DNA from: Symmachiella macrocystis
GTDB taxonomy: Bacteria > Planctomycetota > Planctomycetia > Planctomycetales > Planctomycetaceae
DNA length: 64,000 nt
Direction: 5' to 3'
NCBI RefSeq assembly: GCF_007860075.1
Contig: NZ_SJPP01000001.1
Location: forward strand, 1,901,980 to 1,965,979
Shown: positions 27,678 to 38,381 of the stretch, piece by piece
Layout: every line of letters begins with the position of its first letter
Numbering within the stretch: the stretch's first letter is position 1
Translations under genes and position numbers: made by a program
Notes under the pieces: model-generated
What the model was told of the DNA's origin: nothing
Seen by the model: only the letters and a program-made list of their open reading frames with translations
Database searches by the model: none

Positions 27678-30599
27678 ATGACGATGCTTTGGGAAGTAGA
27701 AATTGAACCGGCCGACGGCCAGGTGGATCGTGAAGGCAACCGGGTCCTGCAAGAATGCCGCGTGCTCGGAGCCGCCTCGGTCAGCGACGTGCGCACCGCA
27801 CGCTCGTTTTTGATTCAAGGTGAACTCGACGCCGACAATGTGAACCGCGTTGCCGAGTCGTTGTTGGCCGATACGGTCGTGGAAACTTTCCGCGTGCATC
27901 GGCTGGATGGGGCTGACGGGACGATGTGCGGCGGCGCGAAGTTGCTCAACGTGCTCTACAAGCCGGGCGTGACCGACAATATCGCCAACAGCGCCCAAAA
28001 AGCGATGTCGGGACTGGGGTTTGATACGGAGGCCGTCCGGACCTGCCGCAAGTATTGGCTGAACGAGAACGCAGACGATGCAGAAGTGACGCGCGTCTCA
28101 GAAAAAATTCTGGCCAACGACGCCATCGAACAAGTCATCGCCGGCGCGCTGCGGATGGAAAATTTGGGGATCGGCAGCGAGTATCAATTCGATTTGATCA
28201 CTGTCCCAATCCGCACCATGTCGGATGACGACCTTGAACGGTTGAGCCGCGAAGGCCAGTTGTATCTGAATCTGACGGAAATGCAGACAATCCAAGCACA
28301 CTTCCGTGAATTGGACCGTGACGCGACCGACGTCGAGTTGGAAACCGTCGCCCAAACGTGGAGCGAACATTGTTCGCACAAGACGCTCGGCGGCCGCGTC
28401 CGTTACAACGACGGCAAGACGGAGCGGTTGTTCGAGAATATGCTCAAGGAGACAATCTTCGCGGCGACGGTAAAAATCCGCGAAGACTTGGGAGATGATG
28501 ATTGGTGCATCAGCGTGTTTAAGGACAACGCCGGTATCATTACCTTCGACGACGAGCAACATGTCTGCTTCAAAGTTGAAACACACAACCATCCCTCGGC
28601 GCTGGAACCGTACGGCGGTGCCAATACTGGGATCGGCGGCGTGATTCGCGATCCGTTGGGAACGGGACTGGGTGCCAAACCGATCTGCAACACCGACGTG
28701 TTTTGTTTCGCACCGCCGGATGTATCCTATGACGATCTCCCGCCGGGTGTGTTGCATCCCAAGGCAGTCGCGCAGGGAGTGGTCGCCGGGGTGCGAGATT
28801 ATGGCAACCGCATGGGTATTCCGACGGTCAACGGCGCCGTTTATTTCGACGAACGTTACCTCGGCAATCCGCTCGTCTATTGCGGCAACGTAGCGATGAT
28901 TCCGGTCGGCAAAGAGGACAAACAGGTCTATCCGGGAGATTTGATTGTCTCTGTTGGGGGACGCACAGGTCGCGACGGAATTCATGGCGCGACATTTTCT
29001 TCCGCGGAATTGACCGAACATAGCGAAACGCTGTCCGGTGGAGCCGTGCAGATTGGGAATCCCATCACCGAGAAAATGGTGGCCGATGTGATTCTTGATG
29101 CGCGCGATCAAGGCCTATATACGGCCATCACAGATTGTGGCGCCGGCGGCTTTAGTAGCGCGGTTGGTGAAATGGGTGAGGAGTTGGGAGCTGAGGTTTG
29201 GTTGGACAAAGCCCCGCTGAAATACACGGGTCTGTCTTACACCGAGATTTGGATTTCCGAAGCGCAAGAGCGGATGGTGCTGTCTGTGCCGCCGGAGAAT
29301 TGGCAAAAGTTCCATGACCTGTGCGCCGCTGAAGGAGTCGAAGCGACAGCCATCGGCGAATTCCAAGACACCGGTCGCTTGGTGCTCAAATACGATGGCG
29401 AGCAGGTGGCGGATTTGTCGATGGACTTCCTCCACAACGGCCGCCCGCCGGTGATCCGTGAAGCGACTTTTGTCCCGGCAAGTTCCAGCACCAAGGACTT
29501 GCCCATTAAGGTCGACTACAACAGCGACCTGAAACAGATTCTCGGCTCGCTGAATGTTTGCAGCAAAGAATGGGTGATTCGACAGTACGACCACGAAGTG
29601 CAAGCAGGCAGCGTGATCAAACCGCTCGTTGGCGTGCAAAACGATGGACCGTCGGACGCAGCTGTGGTGCGCCCCGACCTGCAATCCCAGCGAGGCTTGG
29701 TGATTTCCTGTGGGTTGAATCCGCATTACGGCGACATTGATCCTTACTGGATGGCGGCGTCGGCGATTGACGAAGCGGTGCGGAATTGTGTCGCCGTCGG
29801 TGCTGATCCGACTAAGATCGCCGTGCTGGATAATTTCTGTTGGGGCAATACTGACAAGCCAGAAACCCTGGGCAGCTTGGTCCGAGCAGCACTGGCTTGT
29901 TACGACGTGGCCGTTGCTTACGGCACGCCGTTTATCAGCGGCAAAGATAGCTTGTACAACGAATTCTCCTTCGTTGACGAAGCAGGCGACAAACAAACGG
30001 TGGCGATTCCCAGCACGCTGCTGATCAGCGCGTTGGGGCAAACCGACGACGTCCGTAAGTCGGTCAGCATGGACCTCAAACAAGCGGACAACGTGTTGTA
30101 CCAAGTCGGCGCGACGAAAAACGAACTGGGGGGCAGCCACTATTGCCTCGTCAACGACATCACCGGTGGGGCAGTTCCGCAGGTGGATACGGACATGGCT
30201 CCCAAAATTTTCCAAGCCCTGCATCAGGCCATTCATACGGGGCTGATCCGCAGTTGTCACGACCTCAGCGAAGGGGGCTTAGCGGCGGCGGTTGCGGAGA
30301 TGAGTTTCGCCGGCGAATTGGGAGCGGAAATTTGGTTGGCCGCATTGGGCGAAGCGGGACGCTGCGACGACGACATCGTGCTGTTGTTTTCTGAAAGCAA
30401 TACGCGGTTCGTGATTGAAGTCCCGCCCGATAGCCAGAAGCAATTGGAGTCGATTTTCGAGGGTCTACCGTTGACAGAAATCGGCATTGTCAACAATGGT
30501 CCCAATGTCATGTTCCGCGGCATCCGAGGTTATGGCGCGATTGACACGCCGTGGCGGGACCTGAAAGCGAGTTGGCAACAACCGTTGGCATGGGATTGA
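27678..30599 (+). CDS. purL: Phosphoribosylformylglycinamidine synthase, fused PurS-PurL
   Basis: The 973-residue protein is longer than small-type PurL (about 740) because an N-terminal part of about 220 residues resembles two PurS-like modules ([22 protein letters not shown] and VETFRVHRL, then [26 protein letters not shown]). The PurL part shows [10 protein letters not shown], the [24 protein letters not shown] signature region, and [15 protein letters not shown]. It uses glutamine-derived ammonia and ATP to convert FGAR to FGAM in purine synthesis and needs a separate PurQ subunit, absent from this window. ATG 27678 was chosen; the frame is open further upstream but overlaps tyrA. Confidence 0.93.
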   Translation: MTMLWEVEIEPADGQVDREGNRVLQECRVLGAASVSDVRTARSFLIQGELDADNVNRVAESLLADTVVETFRVHRLDGADGTMCGGAKLLNVLYKPGVTDNIANSAQKAMSGLGFDTEAVRTCRKYWLNENADDAEVTRVSEKILANDAIEQVIAGALRMENLGIGSEYQFDLITVPIRTMSDDDLERLSREGQLYLNLTEMQTIQAHFRELDRDATDVELETVAQTWSEHCSHKTLGGRVRYNDGKTERLFENMLKETIFAATVKIREDLGDDDWCISVFKDNAGIITFDDEQHVCFKVETHNHPSALEPYGGANTGIGGVIRDPLGTGLGAKPICNTDVFCFAPPDVSYDDLPPGVLHPKAVAQGVVAGVRDYGNRMGIPTVNGAVYFDERYLGNPLVYCGNVAMIPVGKEDKQVYPGDLIVSVGGRTGRDGIHGATFSSAELTEHSETLSGGAVQIGNPITEKMVADVILDARDQGLYTAITDCGAGGFSSAVGEMGEELGAEVWLDKAPLKYTGLSYTEIWISEAQERMVLSVPPENWQKFHDLCAAEGVEATAIGEFQDTGRLVLKYDGEQVADLSMDFLHNGRPPVIREATFVPASSSTKDLPIKVDYNSDLKQILGSLNVCSKEWVIRQYDHEVQAGSVIKPLVGVQNDGPSDAAVVRPDLQSQRGLVISCGLNPHYGDIDPYWMAASAIDEAVRNCVAVGADPTKIAVLDNFCWGNTDKPETLGSLVRAALACYDVAVAYGTPFISGKDSLYNEFSFVDEAGDKQTVAIPSTLLISALGQTDDVRKSVSMDLKQADNVLYQVGATKNELGGSHYCLVNDITGGAVPQVDTDMAPKIFQALHQAIHTGLIRSCHDLSEGGLAAAVAEMSFAGELGAEIWLAALGEAGRCDDDIVLLFSESNTRFVIEVPPDSQKQLESIFEGLPLTEIGIVNNGPNVMFRGIRGYGAIDTPWRDLKASWQQPLAWD

Positions 30600-30641
30600 C
30601 GTTGAGGAAGTTCCCTTCCAAGCACATTGTAAAGGGCCATC

Positions 30642-31475
30642 ATGCAGCGCACGCCCGATAACCCCGCGCTCGCATCCGCCCCGCGACGCATCGCGCATGC
30701 TGTTGCGCTATTGGTCGTATTTGCAGCGATTGTAGTGTGTGTGAAATGGATCGACGTGTCATCCTTTGCACGTTGGCAAACAGAGTTGCTGTATTGGAAT
30801 TACGCGGCGCACGTCCTCATGATCGCCGTCGCCATCGGGGCGTCGCTCACTTTGAAACGCCGTTGGGCCGAATACGGTCTGACAGGTCACGGCTGGAAGC
30901 GGGGCGTGCTCATTGGGTTGTGCAGTGGAGCGACTTTGGCTCTGCTCCCATTGTTGCTGGAAGGGGTCTTCGGTCAATTGGCACTTCAAAGCCGGATTGC
31001 GGGTTATTGGATAAGCACGATCGTGTTTCAAGTCCTGTTTGTTGGTTTTGGTGAAGAACTATTGTTTCGTGGTTTTTTCCAGGCGGAATGGAATCGCGTT
31101 TTTGCGCGGCGATTCCACATCGGCCGGGTCCGTTTCGGCTTTGGACTCTTAGCAACCGCCCTGCTCTTTGGGATTGCGCATTGGTTGAATCCCTTTAACC
31201 CACTGCGCGATCGTTTCGCGCTGGATTGGCCGGCACTGTTTTTTACAACCAACGCCGGATTGATCCTGGGTTTTTCCCGCGAGTTGACAGGAAGCTTGGT
31301 CGCTGCTGTATTGGTTCACGTGGCGGCTGATGTCTATCCAGCGCTGTTCCTCAAAGGCACACCCGGTGGAATCGGGATGGCGGTCGGTTGGGGAGTCGCC
31401 GTGGCGGTGTTGATCTTCGCCGCCCATTCTTGGGTCGATGGTGATGCAACTCCAGCTGAACCGCAGGGCGACTAA
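30642..31475 (+). CDS. CPBP family intramembrane metalloprotease
   Basis: A 277-residue integral membrane protein with about eight hydrophobic segments. The CPBP (Rce1-like/Abi) motifs are present: EELLFRG (138-144), a histidine in LLFGIAHWL (His180) and a third in LVHVAADVY (His226). The family includes CAAX-type proteases acting inside the membrane; bacterial members are often of unknown target. It follows purL by 42 bases and may be read from its transcript. Its stop overlaps by 4 bases with that of the small membrane gene on the other strand. Confidence 0.92.
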   Translation: MQRTPDNPALASAPRRIAHAVALLVVFAAIVVCVKWIDVSSFARWQTELLYWNYAAHVLMIAVAIGASLTLKRRWAEYGLTGHGWKRGVLIGLCSGATLALLPLLLEGVFGQLALQSRIAGYWISTIVFQVLFVGFGEELLFRGFFQAEWNRVFARRFHIGRVRFGFGLLATALLFGIAHWLNPFNPLRDRFALDWPALFFTTNAGLILGFSRELTGSLVAAVLVHVAADVYPALFLKGTPGGIGMAVGWGVAVAVLIFAAHSWVDGDATPAEPQGD

Positions 31476-31723
31476 TCCCCCTCGTCGGCGGGTTCGTTGG
31501 GCTTGGTCCGCTCCAGTTCCGCGAGAGTGAGCAGGACGATCAGGCCAATGAGATCAAACCCCAGACAGATCGCCAGCGACAACGTAATCGCTTTGGCAGC
31601 TTGCGCACCGCCGGTATCGCCCAAGCTGCTCAGTGCCAGCCAGACGAACAGCACAACAAGAAACAACAGCAACAAAACAGCGCCGACCCACAGTGAGCGG
31701 AGCAGATAAGGGCGATACTTCAC
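31472..31723 (-). CDS. Small two-helix membrane protein, hypothetical (83 aa)
   Basis: Starting at GTG 31723 (GGA about 10 bases before), the product has two hydrophobic segments, SLWVGAVLLLLFLVVLFVWLALSSL (about 8-32) and AITLSLAICLGFDLIGLIVLLTLAEL (about 42-68), and a Pro, Glu, Asp tail. The frame is open up to 31930, but that extension is low-complexity and overlaps direct repeats, so I consider it non-coding. It converges on the CPBP protease gene. No family is recognised. Confidence 0.5.
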   Translation of the reverse strand: MKYRPYLLRSLWVGAVLLLLFLVVLFVWLALSSLGDTGGAQAAKAITLSLAICLGFDLIGLIVLLTLAELERTKPNEPADEGD

Positions 31724-31889
31724 GAGTTGACTTTCCGGCGACGGACGAACGAGACAACCACCAGTTTTACCCAACCGGCAGACTTTGCACACTTTCACAT
31801 CCCGTACGCCCGCTGTCAATGGCCGCGGGGGAGTGAGGCGTGAGGGGACAGGCTTGAAGGTTTGGTAACCGAACGCCGTTTGTCTTCTG

Positions 31890-31940
31890 GCCACCGACCA
31901 TTCCCCACCGGTTTCTCGCCACCGGACCACTCCCCACCGG
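31890..31940. repeat. Two near-identical 22-base direct repeats
   Basis: The units CCACCGACCATTCCCCACCG and CCACCGGACCACTCCCCACC follow one another with a period of about 28 bases and differ by two changes. They are built on the core CCACCGG. Low-complexity CCACCGG-type intergenic sequence of this sort is more likely a decayed tandem repeat than an operator. Confidence 0.5.
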
Positions 31941-32032
31941 ACCCTGCTTTCTATTTGAGTCTTGGCGGAAAGTTCGCATGCAGCCCGCGCAAACTGGCGC
32001 TTTCAGGCAGGAGCCATCGGTGCTCGCAACAA

Positions 32033-32092
32033 TTAGACAGCCAAGAGTCCTCCTACGACTGCGGAAAGCAGGCACGTTGTCATCTGTTTCAT
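32033..32092 (-). pseudogene. 19-codon leader-like frame, possible 5' remnant of an exported-protein gene
   Basis: ATG 32092 is preceded by TTGAGGAAACGAATC, a strong ribosome binding site, and encodes MKQMTTCLLSAVVGGLLAV before a TAA. This is a typical N-terminal signal-peptide start that stops just where cleavage would be expected. It may be the remnant of an exported-protein gene broken by a nonsense change, or a very small membrane peptide. No continuing coding sequence was recognised downstream in other frames. Confidence 0.35.
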
Positions 32093-32245
32093 GATTCGTT
32101 TCCTCAATCAAAAATCCATCCGAAAAATTTGCAAGGTTTTACCCTGCCCTCATTTCGCTCCGCGTGGTATATCTCGTCTTGCGTCTAGACTCAAGGCCTT
32201 TCGATTTCTGCAATAACGACGAATTGACAACGGGGAGAAGTGCCA

Positions 32246-33649
32246 ATGAAACGCATCGCCATCCTAACGGCCGGGGGAGATACTCCGGCGCTGAACGCCA
32301 CGATCTATGGAGCGGTGGAGCGGGCTAACGCACTGAAAATCGAAGTCGTAGGAATTATCCGCGGTTTTTACGGCGTGCTCAGTACCCACGTTCCACATTT
32401 GGTGCTGAATCCGCTGTTAAGCACCATTCCGGAGTTGGACCCGTGCTTAGGAGGGACAATTTTGGGGGCTTCGCGAGCTTATGTCGATCCCGCTGACAAG
32501 GAGTCGGTCGACCTCGTCGCAAGTCGTTTGCAGCGACTGGGAGTTGACGGCTTAATCTGTATTGGTGGCGACGGCACGCTCAATGGCATGCAACCACTGT
32601 CAGAGCGGTTTCCTTGCGTGCTGGCCCCGAAAACCATCGATAACGATTTGGGGCTGAACTATCTTGACGAGCCGAATGAATGGACGCGCGTTGAGACCGA
32701 GACTCCCGGAAAATTCCGCTACGAAAAAAAACAAGGCCATCCTGACCTCAATCTCGACGAGATGATTAACTACGTCACCCCGGGGTATGCCACAGCCGTG
32801 TATGTCGCCGCCGGAGGGATTGAACGGATCCGCACCACGGCCGAAGGACATCGCCGGATTGCGATTGTCGAAGTCATGGGCCGCGACTCGGGCTTCATCG
32901 CACTCGGTTCGGCTTATGGACAACCGGACATCGTATTGATGCCGGAGTTTCCGATCGAGTTTGAACGATTGACGCAACGAGTCCGCGAATTATACGACCT
33001 GCAGAAACATGTAGTGATTGTCATTGGGGAAGGAGTCCGCGATGCGGACGGCCAACCACTGGGAGCTAAGAAGAAGACATTTGACCCCGCGGGCAATGTG
33101 CTGTTCAGTGGAGCGGCCGAACACCTGAAAGATATGCTCGACGAATCGATGGGGAACGAATTCTTCACCGCCCGACAGCGGCATGAAACGGCTGCGTCGG
33201 CGATCTTTACTCGGAAACTCGGTCATACCCAGCGGGGCGGTCGGCCGATCTCGTTTGACCGGTTTTACGGTTCACAACTGGGAGGCAAAGCGATCGAACT
33301 GTTGGCAGAGGGACGCAACAACTGCGTGGCGACTTTGCAATGGTCCAGCGAACACGGCTTTCAGTTGGATTCGATCGAAGCCAATATCCTGCGCGACAAA
33401 TGGCAACTCATCCACGCCCGACAAGTGCACCCGGCATTTTACGACGCAAAGCGGTTCCAACTCTCGAAGTTGGGTAAACAATATTTGCTGCCGATCTTTA
33501 CCGATGCAATCGGGATGGACGACATCGAAAATATTCGAGCGGAATTGTTCAATTCCGGCAAATTGTCGACTCGCTATCAGAGCGTGAACATCGGCATTCA
33601 AAAACGGTTGAGATACCTCGAACCCCGCGCTCCGTTGGGAGGGCAATAA
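32246..33649 (+). CDS. 6-phosphofructokinase (Gly/Lys type)
   Basis: The 467-residue enzyme has phosphofructokinase motifs: ILTAGGDTPALNA at the N-terminus, GGDGTLNG (GGDG at 107-110) and PKTIDND (128-134), with MGRDSGFIA further on. The residue pair equivalent to E. coli positions 104 and 124 is Gly and Lys. Pyrophosphate enzymes have Asp and Lys, typical bacterial ATP enzymes Gly and Gly; Gly with Lys occurs in ATP-using enzymes of the trypanosomal kind. The donor is therefore probably ATP but should be treated as open. ATG 32246 has GGGGAG eight bases before it. Glycolysis, cytoplasmic. It converges with the enolase-superfamily gene. Confidence 0.9.
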   Translation: MKRIAILTAGGDTPALNATIYGAVERANALKIEVVGIIRGFYGVLSTHVPHLVLNPLLSTIPELDPCLGGTILGASRAYVDPADKESVDLVASRLQRLGVDGLICIGGDGTLNGMQPLSERFPCVLAPKTIDNDLGLNYLDEPNEWTRVETETPGKFRYEKKQGHPDLNLDEMINYVTPGYATAVYVAAGGIERIRTTAEGHRRIAIVEVMGRDSGFIALGSAYGQPDIVLMPEFPIEFERLTQRVRELYDLQKHVVIVIGEGVRDADGQPLGAKKKTFDPAGNVLFSGAAEHLKDMLDESMGNEFFTARQRHETAASAIFTRKLGHTQRGGRPISFDRFYGSQLGGKAIELLAEGRNNCVATLQWSSEHGFQLDSIEANILRDKWQLIHARQVHPAFYDAKRFQLSKLGKQYLLPIFTDAIGMDDIENIRAELFNSGKLSTRYQSVNIGIQKRLRYLEPRAPLGGQ

Positions 33650-33704
33650 CCCCGAAGTAGTGCGTTCCATAGGGGCAGAATGACGAGCGCCGCGCGAGCG
33701 ATCG

Positions 33705-34820
33705 TTACATGCGGTGTTGTTCGACAATATCCCAATCGACATCGATACCCAAGCCGGGTGCATCGGTGATGGTGACCAGCGGGCCTTCGATTTGGATGGG
33801 GTTCTTGGCGATGCGGACTTGGTGATAGTCGGGCCCCAGTACGTCGCCGGGGTATTTCTCGACCTGCATGTTTTGGCAGGCGACAATCACATGCCCCATG
33901 GCGGCGGTGGCAATGTCCCATTCTAAGTTGGAACCGATGCTGCAGGCGACGCCGTTTTCTTCGGCGAATTCAATAATATCGACGCACTTTTGAATGCCCC
34001 CCTGCTTGCCGGGATACAGGCTGATCACATCGCAACAATCGTTGCGGACCAACTCTTGGGCGTGAATCATGTTGAAGCAAATGTCGTCGGCCATCACTTC
34101 GGGTTCGATTTTACGGCGGACACGGGCCAAGGCGGCGTAGTCGCCATCGGGAGTGGGTTGCTCAAACACATCGATATTCAGGTCCCGCATCTCGTGGCAG
34201 GCCGAGATTGCCGTCTCAGCATCCCAACCGCAGTTGGCGTCGATCACAATATCGCGCTGCGGACCGGCGACTTCGCGGACAATTCGCACCCGTTCGATAT
34301 CGGCCGCCGGATCTCCGCCGACTTTGACTTTAATGGTCTCAAAGCCTTCAGCAATAAGTTCCTCCGCCCGCCGTCGCGCACGATCCGGTTCATACGCCCC
34401 CAACGAAAACCGACAGCGAAACGTCAACGGCCGCACCGCTCCCCCAAGCAATTCATAGACCGGCTTGCCGGCCGCTTTGCCGTTGATGTCCCAACAGGCC
34501 ATTTCAATCGCGGATTTTGTAAACCAGTTGTGTTGCGCCGCGCGATCCATTGCTTGCGCCAGTCCGGGAATATCCTCCGGGTCGCGGCCAATCACTTGCG
34601 GCGCCAGAATATGTTTGACGAGCGCTTCGGCGCTCCACACCGTTTCTCCACTCCACCGCGGCATAACAGTCGCTTCGCCAACCCCTTCGAGACCGGTGTC
34701 CGTCACGACCTTAACGATCAAGTAGGGCGACACAATGTGCTGCCCGAGTGACGACTTCATGCGCCGCTGGGGTTTGAGAGGAATCTGGACGGGGTAGGTT
34801 TCGATTTTTGCGATTTTCAT
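33705..34820 (-). CDS. Mandelate racemase/muconate lactonizing enzyme family (MLE-type)
   Basis: The 371-residue enzyme is a member of the enolase superfamily. The catalytic set of the MLE subgroup is visible: K-x-K at 164-166 (IKVKVGG), metal ligands Asp194 (VIDANCGWD), Glu220 (VFEQPTP) and Asp245 (MADD), and a lysine on the sixth strand, Lys272 (PGKQGG). Members are racemases, cycloisomerases or dipeptide epimerases; sugar-acid dehydratases belong to other subgroups. Substrate is unknown. ATG 34820 was chosen; ATG 34829 is also possible. It lies 28 bases downstream of a zinc-ribbon/TPR gene on the same strand, but shared function is not evident. Confidence 0.87.
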   Translation of the reverse strand: MKIAKIETYPVQIPLKPQRRMKSSLGQHIVSPYLIVKVVTDTGLEGVGEATVMPRWSGETVWSAEALVKHILAPQVIGRDPEDIPGLAQAMDRAAQHNWFTKSAIEMACWDINGKAAGKPVYELLGGAVRPLTFRCRFSLGAYEPDRARRRAEELIAEGFETIKVKVGGDPAADIERVRIVREVAGPQRDIVIDANCGWDAETAISACHEMRDLNIDVFEQPTPDGDYAALARVRRKIEPEVMADDICFNMIHAQELVRNDCCDVISLYPGKQGGIQKCVDIIEFAEENGVACSIGSNLEWDIATAAMGHVIVACQNMQVEKYPGDVLGPDYHQVRIAKNPIQIEGPLVTITDAPGLGIDVDWDIVEQHRM

Positions 34821-34848
34821 GCGGTACATCCCGGTGTCTGGTCGCCGA

Positions 34849-35922
34849 TCATTCCAATGCCGCCGGCTGATCATTCTTTGCGGTCGCTTCGACGACTGCG
34901 TTGTCGTCATCGTTTTCCTCAGAGGCTTCCCATTGCGACTTCAACGCCGCCAGCTTATCCGATTCACCCAGTTGTTCATAGCAGTGAGCCAGCATCACAG
35001 CGGCTGGTTGATAGTTAGCACAGTCTGCTAGCGAAGATTCGAATAGCTTCACCGCATCGCCCTGGCGATCTTGCGCCAATAGCGCCAAGCCGATGTTGTA
35101 TTTCACACCGGCTGAAATCGGATGGCGATTGAGGATTTCGCGGTAGGCGGTGACAGCTCCTTCCAAATCCCCTTTGCGGGCACGCAAGTTGGCGCGGTCC
35201 AGTCCCGGGAACGGCCCTCCCACATCGGTTCCGCCATACGAACGGAACAACTGCACAAGCGCAACCGGAATACCCAAGATAAAAATCAGGTTTCCAAACA
35301 ACATCTTCCACGCTTCACCGCGCATACATCCGGGACAGCGCCACGTCTTGCTCGACTGAAATCCATAAACCACGAGCAAAAAGTAGAAGTAGAAAATCGT
35401 GAACTGCCGCGGCTTACTATACATGCCGCACTCGTCGCACAGCCGATAGTCGCGGTCACAACTGGGTTGGACTTCTCCCTCGTCGTTCGGTGGGGGGGCG
35501 ATCGTTGATAGCGTATCGCAAAATTGGCAACTGATTTGCGGTGTCGTCGCCATGTCCGTCAAATTCACGACGGCTGCGCAATTCGGACACGTTGCGTGAT
35601 GAAACGTATGTCCCAGCCCTTTGTCTTCCAGACTTTCGCGATGCGCCTTCGCCCAGGCCGAGCTACGTAGTCGCCCCAATTCCGTTTTTAATTGTTTAGC
35701 CTTGGACGTCTGAATCCCTAAATGAGCAGATTGATCCTCATCGGTCAGGACCGACAGAATCAACAAATTGCTCCGCACCTCCGCTTCGAGAATCACGATG
35801 ATCGGGATATCTGTATCATCCAACTTCAGCATTTCAGCATCGAGAACACCCTTCTTCGCCAAAAAGCCCTTTGCATTTCCGTTTTCGTCGATCCAGTGAA
35901 AACTGAATTTCAGCGGTGTCAT
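34849..35922 (-). CDS. Zinc-ribbon/TPR membrane protein, tandem copy A
   Basis: A 357-residue protein of unknown function. Order: an N-terminal domain beginning KFSFHWIDENGNAKGFL; a ribbon with CPNC and CQFC; a second ribbon with CDEC and CPGC separated by a hydrophobic stretch (FTIFYFYFLLVVYGF); another hydrophobic segment (NLIFILGIPVALVQLF); and two TPR units (RKGDLEGAVTAYREILNRHP and YNIGLALLAQDRQGDAVKLFE). It is a clear paralog of the gene at 36064-37101, with the same domain order and matching boundary motifs such as FPGLDRANLRARKGDLEGA. A remnant of the upstream PLP-enzyme gene lies 40 bases before its start, marking a tandem duplication. Confidence 0.85.
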   Translation of the reverse strand: MTPLKFSFHWIDENGNAKGFLAKKGVLDAEMLKLDDTDIPIIVILEAEVRSNLLILSVLTDEDQSAHLGIQTSKAKQLKTELGRLRSSAWAKAHRESLEDKGLGHTFHHATCPNCAAVVNLTDMATTPQISCQFCDTLSTIAPPPNDEGEVQPSCDRDYRLCDECGMYSKPRQFTIFYFYFLLVVYGFQSSKTWRCPGCMRGEAWKMLFGNLIFILGIPVALVQLFRSYGGTDVGGPFPGLDRANLRARKGDLEGAVTAYREILNRHPISAGVKYNIGLALLAQDRQGDAVKLFESSLADCANYQPAAVMLAHCYEQLGESDKLAALKSQWEASEENDDDNAVVEATAKNDQPAALE

Positions 35923-35961
35923 GCGAGCTCTCCCCAGGGACGTTGGATGTGGTTTGCCCAA

Positions 35962-36027
35962 TCAGTCTGTTAATGCTTGTCGCAGATCCGCAATGAGATC
36001 ATCCAGATGTTCGATCCCCACGGGCGA
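35962..36027 (-). pseudogene. Remnant of the 3' end of the PLP sulfur-amino-acid enzyme gene
   Basis: Read on the minus strand, these bases give VGIEHLDDLIADLRQALTD and a TGA, against VGIEHPDDLIADMRQALDG and TAG at the end of the intact gene (37141-38280). DNA identity over about 48 bases is near 90 percent by eye. The remnant ends 40 bases before paralog A starts, exactly the spacing between the intact gene's stop and paralog B. The simplest reading is a tandem duplication of a segment carrying the tail of the enzyme gene plus one zinc-ribbon/TPR gene. The remnant itself is not expected to be translated. Confidence 0.9.
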
Positions 36028-36063
36028 TAGGCCATTCTTTAACAATCGTGGAATTCTCGGATC

Positions 36064-37101
36064 TCAGTTGACTTCTGAATCGATCGCTGGTCCGTCATCC
36101 CCACCGCTCCATTGGGCCTTCAATGCTGCCAGTTTTTTGGATTCATTGAGTTCATGATAACACGTCATCAACGCCACGGCAGCGGGGCGGAAGTTGGAAC
36201 AATCCTCTAATACCGACTCATACATTTGTACGGCGTCGGCGATTCGCTCTTGCGTCCGTAACGCCAAACCGATGTTGTAACGTATTCCCGCGGAAATTGG
36301 CCTACGGAATAATATTTTTTGGTATCCGGCGATGGCCCCGTCCAAGTCGCCTTTCCAAGCCCGACGGTTCGCGCGATCCAGACCTTTAAACAATTTGATG
36401 TCTTCATGCGGGAAATAACACCGGCACAATTCCCTCAGGGACGGAGGAATTCCCAAGAGAAAAGGTAGGTTGGCCAAAAAATTGAACAAAGCGTCTTCTC
36501 GAGCACAGCACGGACACATCCAAATCTTGCGGTACCGGTACCCGATGACCACTACCAAAAAATAAAAATTGAAGAGGCCCAACTCCTTGGGATTGCTGTA
36601 TTTGCCGCACTTGTCGCACAAGCAATAATTGCGATCAACTTGCGGTTCAAATTCGTCGCCGTTATCGGAATGCGTGGTTATGGTAGAGATCGTATTGCAA
36701 AACTGGCAGCTAACCTGCGGAGTCTCTGGCTTGCCGGTCAGATCAATGATGGATTGGCAATTGGGGCAGGTGACATGGTGAAACAAGTCACCTAACCCTC
36801 GTTCCTCAAGCCGTTTCAAATGCTCTTCAGCCCAAACTGCACTACGCAAGCGACCAAGTGCTGCGTTTAAGTGAAGGGCACCAGATGTCTTGATCGTCAG
36901 CCAAACCGGTTTTGCTTCTTCGTTCACTGTACAAATCGAGAGTACAGTCTTAGATGCCCTGGTACGGAGGATCCAGGGAATCGGAATTTGAATGTCCGTA
37001 GCCAGGGTAATTGTATGAAGGTCGATCCAGCCCTTGCTGGGAATCAGGCTTGGAGTGCCTTCATCATCTATCCAGTAAAATTTGAAACTTCGCGAGGTCA
37101 T
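36064..37101 (-). CDS. Zinc-ribbon/TPR membrane protein, tandem copy B
   Basis: The 345-residue paralog of copy A has the same layout: N-terminal FKFYWIDDEGTPSLIPSKGWID, ribbon CPNC/CQFC, CDKC and CPCC around a hydrophobic segment (FNFYFLVVVIGY), a second hydrophobic segment (FLANLPFLLGIPPSL), then TPR units (WKGDLDGAIAGYQKILFRRP, YNIGLALRTQERIADAVQMYE). Cys pairs suggest zinc binding; TPRs suggest protein contact. Its start lies 40 bases after the stop of the PLP enzyme gene and is the presumed ancestral position, as that copy retains a complete upstream neighbour. Sequence divergence from copy A is considerable, so the duplication is not recent. Confidence 0.85.
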   Translation of the reverse strand: MTSRSFKFYWIDDEGTPSLIPSKGWIDLHTITLATDIQIPIPWILRTRASKTVLSICTVNEEAKPVWLTIKTSGALHLNAALGRLRSAVWAEEHLKRLEERGLGDLFHHVTCPNCQSIIDLTGKPETPQVSCQFCNTISTITTHSDNGDEFEPQVDRNYCLCDKCGKYSNPKELGLFNFYFLVVVIGYRYRKIWMCPCCAREDALFNFLANLPFLLGIPPSLRELCRCYFPHEDIKLFKGLDRANRRAWKGDLDGAIAGYQKILFRRPISAGIRYNIGLALRTQERIADAVQMYESVLEDCSNFRPAAVALMTCYHELNESKKLAALKAQWSGGDDGPAIDSEVN

Positions 37102-37140
37102 GAAGGCACCCCCTTTCGAAGCCTACAATTGAAACGCGAA

Positions 37141-38280
<1,140 letters not shown>

Positions 38281-38381
38281 CGGATGGTTCAGTGTTTCTA
38301 AGGGGTGAAAGCCGGAAAAGTGCCTCCGAGTATAACAGAAACAATTTCCGCCTACACGTACCCCACCGAAAACCGACCGAC

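Larger units (their letters stand above)
31724..32245. other. Intergenic region with direct repeats
   Basis: About 520 bases hold no full-length gene. Features seen are a pair of 22-base direct repeats (31890-31940) and one very short frame with a good ribosome binding site (32033-32092), both listed separately. Promoters for the phosphofructokinase gene should lie in the last 150 bases. Confidence 0.45.

Noticed and set aside
28098-30260. Two long minus-strand frames
   Set aside because: Both are antisense to purL, which is identified with confidence.
31767-32111. Possible 114-residue minus-strand protein
   Set aside because: Covers the direct repeats and has low-complexity, unprotein-like composition; the leader-like frame at 32033-32092 is in another frame with a better start.
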